Positions 1-11,400 of a stretch of 64,000 nt of DNA are shown here, in pieces; position 1 is the stretch's first letter; each line of letters starts with the position of its first letter. This DNA comes from JABDMH01 sp050298535 (GTDB lineage Bacteria > Bacteroidota > Bacteroidia > Chitinophagales > Saprospiraceae), in the NCBI GenBank assembly GCA_050298535.1, contig JBNKUI010000115.1:1-64000 (forward strand), given 5' to 3'. The translations under genes and the position numbers were made by a program. The notes beneath the pieces were generated by a model. The model was given only the letters and a program-made list of their open reading frames with translations, made no database searches and was not told where the DNA came from.

Positions 1-1
1 G

Positions 2-3000
2 GTGACACTGGATCTTACCGTACATCCCACCTATGATATCGTGCTGGATGAGCAGATCTGTGAAGGCACTACCTACGATTTCAACGGTGACATTTTGAAT
101 GCTGCAGGATCATATACACAGACACTCACCACCATTCATGGCTGTGATAGTATCGTGACGATTAATCTGACAATGCTGGATGTATTGAGAACTGATTTGA
201 TTGCTTCAATTTGTGATGGTGAAACCTACAATGAGAATGGATTCAATGAATCAACAACAGGCTTCTACAGCGATACATTGACAAGCACCATTGGTTGTGA
301 TAGTATAGTAACGTTAGACCTTACCGTGTTGCCAGTGACATCTGAGACAATCACGGCAGAAATCTGTGAAGGTGATATATATGATTTCTTAGGAAATATT
401 ACGAATGCAGCAGGTACTTATGTCGACACAGTAGTGGGAAGCAATGGCTGTGACAGCATAGTAACATTGATCTTGACAGTACATCCAAACGAGGCTTCTG
501 CATTCAGTGCAGAAATTTGTGAAGGCGAGATATTTGACTTCCATGGAATGTCACTGGATACTACCGGCATCTATGTAGATACCGTACAAACAGTATTTGG
601 CTGTGATAGTGTTGTGACATTAGATCTTACCGTTCATCCTACCTATGATATTGTGCTGGATGAGCAGATTTGTGAAGGCACCAGCTATGACTTTAATGGT
701 GATATTCTCACCACGGCAGGATCATATACACAGACACTCACCACCATCAATGGCTGTGATAGTGTAGTGACCGTTAATCTGACAATACTTGATGTATTGA
801 GAACTGATCTGGTCGCCTCTATCTGTGATGGAGAGACCTATACTGAACATGGATTTAGCGAATCAGTGACTGGCACATATACTCAAACACTCACTAGCAC
901 CATTGGTTGTGATAGTATAGTAACCTTAGACCTTACTGTGTTGCCAGTAACATTTGAGACAATCACGGCAGAGATCTGTGAAGGTGATATATATGATTTC
1001 TTAGGAAATATTACGAATGCAGCCGGTACCTACGTAGATACAGTGGTAGGAAGCAATGGCTGTGACAGCATAGTAACATTGATCTTGACAGTACATCCAA
1101 ACGAGGCTTCTGCGTTCAGTGCAGAAATTTGTGAGGGCGAAGCATTTGACTTCCATGGAATGTCACTGGATACTACAGGCATCTATGTAGATACCGTACC
1201 AACAGCATTTGGATGTGATAGTGTAGTGACATTGGATCTTACCGTACATCCCACCTATGATATCGTGCTGGATGAGCAGATCTGCGAAGGCACCAGCTAT
1301 GACTTCAATGGAGACATATTGACGACTGCAGGTACCTACACACAGACACTAACTACTGTGAACGGATGTGATAGTGTAGTGACCATAAATCTTACTGTAC
1401 TGGACATCTTGAGAACTGATCTGGTTGCTTCTATATGTGATGGAGATATATACACTGAAAATGGATTTAACGAATCAGCGACCGGTACATATACGCAGAC
1501 ACTGACAAGTTCCATTGGTTGTGATAGTATTGTCACATTAGATCTGACAGTACTGCCAATTACCATGGAAACCATAACGGCAGAAATCTGTGAGGGCGAT
1601 TCATATGACTTCCTAGGAAATATTACCAATGCAGCAGGTACATATGTCGATACAGTGGTAGGAAGCAATGGCTGTGATAGTATAGTTACACTGATTCTGA
1701 CGGTGCATCCGAATGAAGCATCATCTTTCAGTGCAGAAATCTGTGAAGGCGAAGTATTTGACTTCCATGGCATGTCACTGGATACGACAGGTATCTATGT
1801 AGATACCGTACTAACAGCATTTGGATGTGATAGTGTAGTGACATTGGATCTTACCGTTCATCCTACCTATGATATCGTGCTGGACGAGCAGATCTGCGAA
1901 GGCACTAGCTATGACTTCAATGGAGACATATTGACGACTGCAGGTACCTACACTCAAACACTAACTACAGTGAACGGATGTGATAGTGTAGTCACTATAA
2001 ATCTTACTGTACTGGATATCTTGAGAACTGATCTGGTCGCTTCTATCTGTGATGGAGAGACTTACACTGAAAATGGATTTAACGAGTCAGCGACCGGTAC
2101 ATATACGCAGACACTGACAAGTTCCATTGGTTGTGATAGTATTGTCACGTTAGATCTGACGGTACTGCCTATCACCATGGAAACCATAACGGCAGAAATT
2201 TGTGAAGGTGATTCGTATGACTTCTTAGGAAATATTACCAATGCTGCAGGCACCTATGTCGATACAGTGGTAGGAAGCAATGGCTGTGATAGTATAGTGA
2301 CATTGATACTTACGGTACATCCCAATGAAGCATCATCTTTCAGTGCCGAGATTTGTGAAGGCGAAGTATTTGACTTCCATGGTATGTCACTGAATACCAC
2401 AGGTATTTATGTCGATACCGTGCAGACGGTATTTGGCTGTGATAGTGTAGTGACATTGGATCTTATCGTACATCCTATCTATGATATCGTGCTGGATGAG
2501 CAGATCTGCGAAGGCACCAGTTATGACTTCAATGGAGATCTACTGACGGCAGAAGGATCATATACGCAAACACTAACTACTGTGAACGGCTGTGATAGTG
2601 TGGTGACGATCAATCTGACTGTTCTTGATATTCTAAGGACTGACCTGCTAGCCTCCATCTGTGAGGGTGAAACGTACACGGAGAACGGATTTAATGAGTC
2701 AGCGACCGGCATCTACACGCAGACGTTGACAGGTTCCATTGGCTGCGATAGTATTGTTACATTAGATCTGACAGTACTACCTATCACCATGGAAACGATT
2801 ACAGCTGAAATTTGTGAAGGTGATTCGTATGACTTCTTAGGAAATATTACCAATGTAGCTGGAACCTACGTCGACACAGTGGTAGGAAGCAATGGCTGCG
2901 ATAGTATTGTCACATTGATCCTAACGGTGCATCCGAATGAAGCATCATCTTTCAGTGCAGAAATCTGTGAAGGCGAAGTGTATGACTTCCATGGCATGTC

Positions 3001-6000
3001 TCTGGACACAACCGGCATTTATGTCGATACCGTAGAAACAGTATTTGGCTGTGATAGTGTAGTTACATTGGATCTTACTGTACATCCTACCTATGATATG
3101 GTGCTGGATGAGCAGATCTGCGAAGGTACCAGCTATGACTTCAATGGAGATCTACTGACGGCAGAAGGATCATATACTCAAACACTTACTACGGTGAACG
3201 GCTGTGATAGTGTGGTGACGATCAACCTGACTGTTCTTGATATCCTAAGGACTGACCTTGTAGCCTCCATCTGTGATGGTGAGACATACACGGAGAATGG
3301 ATTTAGTGAGTCTACGACTGGCATATTCACGCAAACATTGACCAGTTCAATCGGTTGCGATAGTATTGTGACGTTGGATCTTACCGTTCTACCAATCAAC
3401 ACGGAGACGATCACTGTAGAGATCTGTGATGGTGATTCGTATGATTTCCATGGTGATGCTATCATGGTGGCAGGTACCTATGTCGACACAGTGGCTGGAA
3501 CTAATGGCTGTGACAGTATCGTAACGCTCGAACTAACCGTACATCCAGTAGCTGCTAGTAGCATTAACGCTGAGATTTGCGAAGGAGAGTCCTATGATTT
3601 CCATGGTCTGTCATTTGACACAACAGGTGTATACCATGATACCCTGCAAACCATTCATGGATGTGATAGTGTGGTGACTTTAGACCTTATTGTACATGAA
3701 GTGTACGACACCATGATATTCGCCCAGACATGTGATGGTACACCGTATGACTTCCATGGTGAAGAACTTCTGGTGGCAGGATCCTATACGCATACATTAC
3801 AAAACATTTATGGTTGTGATAGTGTTGTGCATCTTGAGTTGGAGATTCTGGAAATACTACGTACCGATCTGATAGCTTCTATTTGTGACGGTGAAACGTA
3901 TGCAGAAAATGGCTTTAGTGAGTCCGCCACGGGTGTATACACTCAGACACTGATAAGTGCCATTGGCTGTGATAGTATAGTGACGCTTGATCTTACTGTA
4001 CTTCCAATTAATACGGAGACGATTACAGCGGAGATCTGTGAGGATGACATATATGACTTCCATGGCGATTTGCTTTCTCTAGCTGGTACTTATGTGGATA
4101 CAGTGGTTGGAACCAATGGCTGCGACAGTATTGTTACTCTGGAATTGACAGTGCATCCAATAGAGACCAGTGCTATTAGTGCTGAAATATGTGAGGGTGA
4201 GATCTATGATTTCCTCGGTGCCAGTCTGACTGCCACAGGTATTTATATGGATACATTATTAACGGTACATGGGTGCGATAGTATCATCACACTTGATCTG
4301 CTAGTACATCCAATATATGATACTACCGTAGTTGCTCAGACTTGCGACGGTACACCGTACGATTTCCACGGGCAGCTACTGTTGGTAGGTGGATCGTATG
4401 TTGATACCTTGAGTACAGTAAATGGCTGTGACAGTATAGTAAGACTTGAGCTTGAAATTCTTGAAATATTAGAGACTAACCTTGTAGCAGCTATCTGTGA
4501 TGGTGAAGTCTATACTGAGAACGGATTTAGTGAGTCCGCTACAGGCATTTACACGCAGACATTGACTAGTTCGATTGGTTGCGATAGTATAGTTACTCTT
4601 GATCTTACTGTCCTGCCGATCAACAGTGAGACGATTACAGGTGAGATTTGTGATGGAGCAGAATATGATTTCCATGGCATGATGCTCACAGTTGCAGGTA
4701 CATATGTTGATACCGTAGTGGGAACCAATGGCTGTGATAGTATAGTAACGCTTGAGCTGATAGTACATCCTAATGAAAGTAGTGTGCTTTCGGCAGAAAT
4801 CTGTGAGGGCGATATCTACGATTTCCACGGCATGATGCTGGATACTACCGGCAGCTACGTGGACACATTGCAGACTGTATTTGGTTGTGATAGCGTGGTG
4901 ACATTGGATCTGATGGTTCATCCGGTCTATGAGACTATTGTGGTCGCGCAGACTTGCGATGGTACACCGTATGACTTCCATGGCCAGGAAATCCTGGAAG
5001 GAGGAACCTACACGGACGTGTTACAGACTATCAATGGATGTGATAGTACGGTCATACTTGAGTTAGAGATTCTTGAGATCCTCGAGACAACGATTGATGC
5101 CAGCATCTGTGAAGGTGAAGTGTATGCAGAAAATGGATTCAGCGAATCGGCATCAGGAAGCTATACCCAGACACTTACCAGTGCCATTGGTTGTGATAGC
5201 ATCGTGACTCTGAATCTGACCGTGCTCCCAGTTAATACTGAAACTATAACCGGTGAGATTTGTGATGGTGGAGTATATGATTTCAATGGTGAACTGTTGA
5301 CCATTGCAGGAACGTATGTAGATACAGTGGTAGGATCAAATGGCTGTGATAGTATCGTAACACTCGAGCTCACAGTCAATCCATTGGCGGCTACAGAAAT
5401 TGCCGCAGAGATCTGTGATGGTGAACTCTATGATTTCCATGGCATGATGCTAGATACTTCGGGTATCTACACAGACACGCTACTGACCGTGCATGGTTGT
5501 GACAGCGTGGTGACGCTCACTCTGGATGTCCATCCTGTATATCATGACATGGTTGAGGCTGTGATCTGTGAAGGAAAAGCGTATGATTTCAACGGTACCT
5601 TGCTTACAGAAGAAGGCATTTATACGGATACGCTCACTACGATCAATGGCTGTGATAGCATCCGTACATTGGATCTGACCGTACTACCCATTATCAGGGA
5701 AAATATTTCTGTGGAAATTTGTGCGGACGAAACATTTGATTTCAATGGAGTCCTACTCTCTACCAGTGGAAATTATGAGGATACGCTCGTTAGTTCTATC
5801 GGATGCGACAGTGTTGTCTTCCTCGAACTGACCGTGTATGATCTACAGTATACTGATCTTGCAGTAGAGATTTGTGAAGGTGGGTTCTATGACTTCCTGG
5901 GAGCCAGTCTGACAACAACGGGTATCTATACAGATACACTACAGACCATAAATGGTTGTGATAGTATTATCACACTGGACCTAACGGTTCATCCGGTGTA

Positions 6001-7222
6001 CAGGACACCACTGGATTTCTCCATCTGTGATGGTGAAAGCGTTGAGGTAGCAGGACAAATGTACTCTACAGCTGGTGTATACCAGGATACACTACAGACA
6101 ATAAACGGCTGTGATAGTGTCCTAGTAATCACCCTGGATGTGAGGGAAATTCGCTTCGGTTCTGTATCTGCAACAATTTGTGATGACATTACCTATGATT
6201 TCCATGGTGTGACACTGGATTCTTCAGGCACCTATGTGGATACACTAGTGAGCTCGATTGGTTGTGACAGTATAGTTACTCTTGAGCTGGAAGTACTTGA
6301 GGTGACCCGAACTTCTTTCGTCAAGCAGGTTTGTTTGATGCAGGATTACAATTTCAACGGTGAGATTCTCACGGAGACGGGTATTTATCATGATACACTG
6401 ACCAATGCGGCAGGTTGTGATAGTATAGTGACCGTTGACTTGAGGGTAGTGGAGACAATTGAAGTGGATATCATTGAGACCATTTGTGAACTAGATTTTA
6501 TCACGATAAATGGCAAGGACTACGATACTGCTGGCAACTTTGAGGATACATTGACAGCGGTAGGTGGTTGTGATAGTGTACTTCACATCACCATTATAGT
6601 TGCTCCAATTGAGAGAACAGATCTTCAGGAGACTATCTGTGAAGGTGAGGTATTTGACTTCCTGGGGGCTATGCTGACTGAGACCGGAACCTATGTGGAT
6701 ACATTGACCACAGTCTTTGGATGTGATAGTATTATCACTATGGATCTGGAGGTTATCCCAACCGTTCATACAGATTTGGTAGAATCAATCTGTGAGGGTG
6801 AGTTTTATATGGTAGGAGATACGACATTCGATGTGAGTGGTACTTATGATGTGACGCTTACATCTCAGATGACTGGCTGCGACAGTGTAGTACATCTGGA
6901 TCTGACGGTCATACCAACAGCCCGACATACTGATACCACCATCATTTGCGAAGGTGAGACATTCCTCTTCAATGATGTAAGCTACGATTCGACAGGTATC
7001 TATATTGATACATTCACTTCGGCAGCGGGTTGTGATAGTCTTGCGATACTCGACCTATATGTGCATCCAAGAGCCTTCACGACAGTGATGTATAACCTAT
7101 GCTTTGGGGAGGTGGCAATCATTGATGGAGTAGAGTACAGCGAGGATATCACTTTTGATCAAATTTATCCCGGAGAGTACGGATGTGATAGTACAGTCAC
7201 TTACGAAGTGACCATACTGCCG
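2..7222 (+). repeat. Tandem array of a 51-residue (153 bp) coding repeat, 47 visible units
   Basis: Each unit runs from IC(E/D)G through an aromatic-Asp-Phe-x-Gly segment, a G-x-Y-x-D/Q-T-L segment and GCDS, to a hydrophobic V-T-L-x-L-T-V strand. Both cysteines and the GCDS motif are retained in essentially every unit. The period is exact in the first half of the array; only a few late units change length. The same unit occurs 35 times in the next gene. Four sub-types (A-B-C-D) alternate through most of the array. Confidence 0.9.
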
Positions 7223-7996
7223 ATAGTAGAACTCACCGGTGAGAATGTTGAAATCTGTGCTGGGGAAAGTATCGAGCTACCACTAACGGTGACAGGTACT
7301 GAAAATCCCATGTTGATCTGGACACCCTCCAATGATTTGTCTTGCGATACTTGTATGAATCCGGTTGCATCACCTGAGCAAACTACTACATATACAGTTA
7401 CTGCTGTGGGATGCGGAGGTGAGCTAGTAGAGACAACAATCACTGTGACCGTTGTACCATATCCTGGTCTGACAGTGGGTGAGGATCAGACAGTAAATCT
7501 GGGACAAACAGTTGAGCTCACAGCAACCAATGAAGAACCCACGATACCCATTAGTTGGTACAATGATGATACAGGAGAATTGATTTGCAATGATTGTCCT
7601 CGTACGGGAGTTAGACCAGATGCTCCTGGAGAATATCACTACCGAGCAACTGCCGTAAATAGCCTGGGTTGTGGTGAGGAACAGGTAACAACAATTACTA
7701 TTGTTGATCCTTGTGAAATTGGAAAAATTGAGGTAGCTAATGCATTCACTCCCAATGGTGATGGATTCAATGATGGATTTGAAATCAGAAACGAAGGGGT
7801 AAGCACGATCACGCTCTTACAAGTATTTAACCGCTGGGGTGAAATGGTGTTCGAAACATCTAACATCAATGATCAGTGGGATGGAACGTATCATGGAGAA
7901 CCTGTTAACCCAGGTGTATTTATGTACATTATTGAAGGAATTTGTGTAAGTGAGGAAGACTTTGTGATAAGTGGCAACGTTACTGTGATTCGATAA
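2..7996 (+). CDS. Giant repeat surface protein with T9SS type B sorting domain, 5' end missing
   Basis: The reading frame is open from the first bases of the window, so the start and signal peptide lie upstream; 2664 residues are visible. Residues 1 to about 2405 are 47 tandem copies of a 51-residue unit with two cysteines each (an IC-E/D-G motif and a GCDS motif). After them come Ig/PKD-like stretches with further Cys pairs. The last 95 residues are a gliding-motility-associated C-terminal domain (NAFTPNGDGFND, then FNRWGEMVFE, then NPGVFMYIIEG), which in Bacteroidota directs export through the type IX secretion system and cell-surface attachment. The likely role is a long surface adhesin or filament; this is inferred from architecture, since no catalytic domain is visible. 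Its C-terminal part is a paralogue of the C-terminal part of the next gene. Cysteines in an exported protein suggest disulfide-stabilised beta units. Confidence 0.9.
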   Translation: MTLDLTVHPTYDIVLDEQICEGTTYDFNGDILNAAGSYTQTLTTIHGCDSIVTINLTMLDVLRTDLIASICDGETYNENGFNESTTGFYSDTLTSTIGCDSIVTLDLTVLPVTSETITAEICEGDIYDFLGNITNAAGTYVDTVVGSNGCDSIVTLILTVHPNEASAFSAEICEGEIFDFHGMSLDTTGIYVDTVQTVFGCDSVVTLDLTVHPTYDIVLDEQICEGTSYDFNGDILTTAGSYTQTLTTINGCDSVVTVNLTILDVLRTDLVASICDGETYTEHGFSESVTGTYTQTLTSTIGCDSIVTLDLTVLPVTFETITAEICEGDIYDFLGNITNAAGTYVDTVVGSNGCDSIVTLILTVHPNEASAFSAEICEGEAFDFHGMSLDTTGIYVDTVPTAFGCDSVVTLDLTVHPTYDIVLDEQICEGTSYDFNGDILTTAGTYTQTLTTVNGCDSVVTINLTVLDILRTDLVASICDGDIYTENGFNESATGTYTQTLTSSIGCDSIVTLDLTVLPITMETITAEICEGDSYDFLGNITNAAGTYVDTVVGSNGCDSIVTLILTVHPNEASSFSAEICEGEVFDFHGMSLDTTGIYVDTVLTAFGCDSVVTLDLTVHPTYDIVLDEQICEGTSYDFNGDILTTAGTYTQTLTTVNGCDSVVTINLTVLDILRTDLVASICDGETYTENGFNESATGTYTQTLTSSIGCDSIVTLDLTVLPITMETITAEICEGDSYDFLGNITNAAGTYVDTVVGSNGCDSIVTLILTVHPNEASSFSAEICEGEVFDFHGMSLNTTGIYVDTVQTVFGCDSVVTLDLIVHPIYDIVLDEQICEGTSYDFNGDLLTAEGSYTQTLTTVNGCDSVVTINLTVLDILRTDLLASICEGETYTENGFNESATGIYTQTLTGSIGCDSIVTLDLTVLPITMETITAEICEGDSYDFLGNITNVAGTYVDTVVGSNGCDSIVTLILTVHPNEASSFSAEICEGEVYDFHGMSLDTTGIYVDTVETVFGCDSVVTLDLTVHPTYDMVLDEQICEGTSYDFNGDLLTAEGSYTQTLTTVNGCDSVVTINLTVLDILRTDLVASICDGETYTENGFSESTTGIFTQTLTSSIGCDSIVTLDLTVLPINTETITVEICDGDSYDFHGDAIMVAGTYVDTVAGTNGCDSIVTLELTVHPVAASSINAEICEGESYDFHGLSFDTTGVYHDTLQTIHGCDSVVTLDLIVHEVYDTMIFAQTCDGTPYDFHGEELLVAGSYTHTLQNIYGCDSVVHLELEILEILRTDLIASICDGETYAENGFSESATGVYTQTLISAIGCDSIVTLDLTVLPINTETITAEICEDDIYDFHGDLLSLAGTYVDTVVGTNGCDSIVTLELTVHPIETSAISAEICEGEIYDFLGASLTATGIYMDTLLTVHGCDSIITLDLLVHPIYDTTVVAQTCDGTPYDFHGQLLLVGGSYVDTLSTVNGCDSIVRLELEILEILETNLVAAICDGEVYTENGFSESATGIYTQTLTSSIGCDSIVTLDLTVLPINSETITGEICDGAEYDFHGMMLTVAGTYVDTVVGTNGCDSIVTLELIVHPNESSVLSAEICEGDIYDFHGMMLDTTGSYVDTLQTVFGCDSVVTLDLMVHPVYETIVVAQTCDGTPYDFHGQEILEGGTYTDVLQTINGCDSTVILELEILEILETTIDASICEGEVYAENGFSESASGSYTQTLTSAIGCDSIVTLNLTVLPVNTETITGEICDGGVYDFNGELLTIAGTYVDTVVGSNGCDSIVTLELTVNPLAATEIAAEICDGELYDFHGMMLDTSGIYTDTLLTVHGCDSVVTLTLDVHPVYHDMVEAVICEGKAYDFNGTLLTEEGIYTDTLTTINGCDSIRTLDLTVLPIIRENISVEICADETFDFNGVLLSTSGNYEDTLVSSIGCDSVVFLELTVYDLQYTDLAVEICEGGFYDFLGASLTTTGIYTDTLQTINGCDSIITLDLTVHPVYRTPLDFSICDGESVEVAGQMYSTAGVYQDTLQTINGCDSVLVITLDVREIRFGSVSATICDDITYDFHGVTLDSSGTYVDTLVSSIGCDSIVTLELEVLEVTRTSFVKQVCLMQDYNFNGEILTETGIYHDTLTNAAGCDSIVTVDLRVVETIEVDIIETICELDFITINGKDYDTAGNFEDTLTAVGGCDSVLHITIIVAPIERTDLQETICEGEVFDFLGAMLTETGTYVDTLTTVFGCDSIITMDLEVIPTVHTDLVESICEGEFYMVGDTTFDVSGTYDVTLTSQMTGCDSVVHLDLTVIPTARHTDTTIICEGETFLFNDVSYDSTGIYIDTFTSAAGCDSLAILDLYVHPRAFTTVMYNLCFGEVAIIDGVEYSEDITFDQIYPGEYGCDSTVTYEVTILPIVELTGENVEICAGESIELPLTVTGTENPMLIWTPSNDLSCDTCMNPVASPEQTTTYTVTAVGCGGELVETTITVTVVPYPGLTVGEDQTVNLGQTVELTATNEEPTIPISWYNDDTGELICNDCPRTGVRPDAPGEYHYRATAVNSLGCGEEQVTTITIVDPCEIGKIEVANAFTPNGDGFNDGFEIRNEGVSTITLLQVFNRWGEMVFETSNINDQWDGTYHGEPVNPGVFMYIIEGICVSEEDFVISGNVTVIR
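31..3090 (+). repeat. Higher-order repeat: five consecutive 612 bp blocks
   Basis: The string CTATGATAT or a near-identical variant recurs at 31, 643, 1255, 1867, 2479 and 3091, exactly 612 bp apart, which is four 51-codon units. Inside each block the order of unit types is the same: a YDIVLDEQ unit, an RTDL unit, an ETITAE unit and an NEAS unit. Blocks differ mainly at scattered, mostly silent positions. Beyond 3090 the four-unit order continues but with much more divergence. Copy number here is a place where short-read assemblies may have collapsed or expanded the array. Confidence 0.9.
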
Positions 7997-8219
7997 TCAT
8001 GGAAATTGGATCACTTAGAAAACTATATTTTGAGAGAAAAGAGAAGTTTATGGTAGCATCATTACGTAGAAACTGGCTATGCACTAGCAGACTAATGATT
8101 GCTTACCTAACAAGATTTTTTTGAAGAAAACATTGAGGAATGGTATCAGTCGAAGTCCCGGCTGTAACATTCTTCAATGTAAACTTCCTGCATATTGGTT
8201 AATCATTGAAAAATGAGTA

Positions 8220-8393
8220 TTACTGATTAATATTTAGAGACATACGAATTAAATTATTTTTTGAAGTATTCCATTTCGGAGAATAAGTTGCATAAATATC
8301 TGAAATCACCTTAAGATTCAAATCCCAATCGCGTATAGCATCAGGATCTAACACTTTCATACGTATAAAGTCTTGTGGCATATCTTTTGCCAT
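8220..8393 (-). pseudogene. Possible small ORF or remnant of a lost gene in the gap between the giant genes
   Basis: Reading the minus strand from an ATG at 8393 gives 57 codons (start MAKDMPQDFIRMKV, end RMSLNINQ) with protein-like composition rather than the low complexity of random AT-rich DNA. The same frame is open for some 15 more codons upstream (reading LKSDRDKLMAGIP) but is broken by an in-frame TAG directly before the ATG. This looks like the tail of an inactivated gene, or a small gene starting after the TAG. I do not recognise the family. The rest of the 450 bp gap 7997-8447 holds only an imperfect inverted repeat (8130-8142 with 8168-8180) and no clear promoter. Confidence 0.3.
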
Positions 8394-8447
8394 CTAAGGT
8401 ATACCTGCCATAAGTTTATCACGATCCGACTTTAAAAAATCGAACGT

Positions 8448-11400
8448 ATGGATCGACCATTACCCCTTAGGATGCGGGTTTTGCTTGTTGTTTTCCTTCT
8501 GGTCTCTCCTAAGGTTATTGGAACCCTACTATCTCAGCCGGATTGGTTTGATTGTGCCTCATACATGACCACCACTGAAAACTGTAATAGTGGTGTGCCA
8601 ACGATGTTGTTAGATTTCCGAGGTTATCCAAGCAATAAGTGGTATTCCTGCAGTATAAGCCGAGGCTCCGCTGTTGACACCTGTTGCGGCTATTCCCAGG
8701 TGTCGAACAATGAGCGATGCATCGAGTTCCAGGTCATACTTGATCCTGGTACACAGGGATTTATATTTGAGATTCCTCTAAATAATGAGCCCGAATGGAC
8801 GGATGATAAGCAAAATACACCCGGGGCACCAGGGTCGACGGGAGCGGGTCCGGCAGAAAACTTTCAGTATCGGATAAATTGTGAGCCAGGACTCTTTCAA
8901 GCAACAGAACCTGTATGCGTTGACGATCTGATGAATTTTGATATCAATAATGACACCCTCTTTGTCACACTTTGTAAACCAGGAGGCAACGCCAATGTAT
9001 ATCGCATTAAAGCATTGCAAGGCGATCTAAATGCAGGTAGTCTAATCATTCAACAAGGACTTTGTGGTGGAGATGTCAGTATCCAAGCCCAGGATATAGA
9101 TATAAGTACCATTAACTGGAGCTCTACAGATCATCCATCCTATGATGCCTTTCTGAATATAACTTCGGGAGATACAGTGGTGACCGTGACGGTGCCTAAT
9201 GGTGATCCTTTGACACATGCAACGTGGATCTCAGGAGTTCCATATCTTTCTTATGAAGTTTGTGGTGAAGTGATTGGGTATAGTACCTGTAGTAGCTTGC
9301 AACCAGTCTGTGCGACAGCTCAAGTCGCGGTAATAAGACCTCCAGCTATCACTGCAATAGACGTTACGGTTTGCCCAGAGGATCCATATTATGTGGAAGT
9401 GACACATGCTAATCCTTCAGTTTTTGATTATTGGTGGTATGATGGATCTTCAGCTTCAGGCACTCCAGTAAACTCTCCTGCTCCAACGAATGACTGGAAT
9501 TGGACTTTTTCAACCCCTGGAACAAAGACAGTCGTTTATCGGGATCCTACGGTTGCATCATTGGGACTTGATCCTGATTGTACCCGCGATACTTTGCAGG
9601 TCACTATTAATCTATTTCCCCTTCCTCCAGCAAATATTACTGGACCTGCCTTAATCTGTGTGGATGGATCATATACTTTTTCTACTCCCAGTGTATCAAG
9701 TGCAGACTACTTTTGGGAATTTGAAGAGTATCCTGCGGGAACACCTATTTCCATACCTGGATCTGTGGCCGATGACCGTCAACCTACAGTGACCTTTACA
9801 ACTTGTGGGGATAAGCTGGCCAGAGTGACGGTTACCTCTGGTGACGGTTGTGATAGTACGATCACCAGAGTCTTTCAGTCCGATAGCATACCACCCGACG
9901 TGTCTGGATGTAGCCTACCTAATCCTACGGTCGACTGTGGAGGTACAGCGCAGAATCAAACTAATATCATTAATTGGCACAATGCAAATCTGGCCATGTT
10001 GACTGATGGTCCGGGTACCTGTGTGGTGGATGACTGTAGTTGGACAGTTACAAGTGATTTTGACTTGGGAAATTTCCAATTAGACCCAATGTGTGGAAGC
10101 ACGACGGCTGGAAGTATCACAGTGATGTATACATTGAATGATGGTTGCCAGACATCCACTATTAGTGCGACTTATACGATTGAGGATATGACACCTCCCG
10201 TGGTAAATGATCCTATGTTGGACGACATGTCTTTCGAGTGTGTTGGTGCAATTCCAGAGCCTGATACAAATTTCGTTGTTGTGGAAGTGTGTGGTACGGT
10301 TAGTAGAGTATGGATTTCTGATGTTCGATCAGGAAACTCATGTAGTTCTACCGTGGTCCGAACTTATAGAGTCACAGATGCTTGTGGAAACTTTACAGAC
10401 TTTTTGCAAACGTTCACCATTAGTGATCAGACGGCTCCAGTTATAACTTGTCCGGCAGCAATTACAGGTAATGGTTGCGACGTCTCAGATGTAGAGATGG
10501 TTTCGGGACTCCCTTACGTGGATGTGAATCTTAGTTTGCCGATGGTGATTGATTCTGCAACCTTTGTTGCATTGGGTCCCGGGGCTTCTGTATCTGATAA
10601 TTGTGGGATAGAGCGTATTAGCTACGTAGATGCAATCAATCAGCAAACATGTCCACTCATTATCACTCGAACCTTTACAGTAAGGGATAGTTGTGGTGCT
10701 ACTGCTACTTGTACCCAGCAAATCATAGTGGAGGATCAGGTGAATCCTGAGATAACCGCACCCGATGATATTAATACAGAGGGTTGTGTTCTGGCAGATA
10801 TAGGAACGCTCTCAGGTCTTCCTTATAGTCCTGATACATCATCAAATATTGCTTCTCAATTCCTCACATTAACTCCAGGTACACCCTATGTATTTGATAG
10901 CTGTGGTATTAGTACAATTGTTTATATAGATGCCTTAGTTGAAAACTCATGTACCTATACCGTGACCCGAACTTTCGTCGTTCGTGACCTTTGTGGTCGA
11001 AGATCTTTTGATGTCCAGGTTATAAGTATCACCGATTTGACACCCCCAATGATCACAGCACCCAACGATATCTTGGATAATGGATGTACGACATTGGATG
11101 TAGATGGTCTTTCGGGACTGGCCTTTTCAACTACTACTGTTGTAATCTCACCAGCAACCTTCTTAGGACTTCCAGGTGGCGGGCTTGCCCTTTCAGATAA
11201 TTGTGGTGTTGAGTATGTAGAATATATTGACGTGTTGCAGCCAGTGACTTGCCCAACGGTGGTTGAAGTTTTGAGAACCTTTACCGCATATGATTCCTGT
11301 ATGAATATGGCGATGGATCAGCAGATTATTGCCTTGCAGGATACAACCTCACCCACAGTAAATTGTGGTCTAATTAGTGACCTAATATTACAATGTGATC

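Noticed and set aside
1336..7869. Many long minus-strand reading frames inside the first giant gene (for example 1336-1773 and 4469-4981)
   Set aside because: They repeat with the period of the plus-strand repeats and have no independent start signals; they are shadows of a low-stop repetitive coding sequence.
8130..8180. Imperfect inverted repeat between the giant genes as a terminator
   Set aside because: The loop is about 25 bases and no U-tract follows the second arm.
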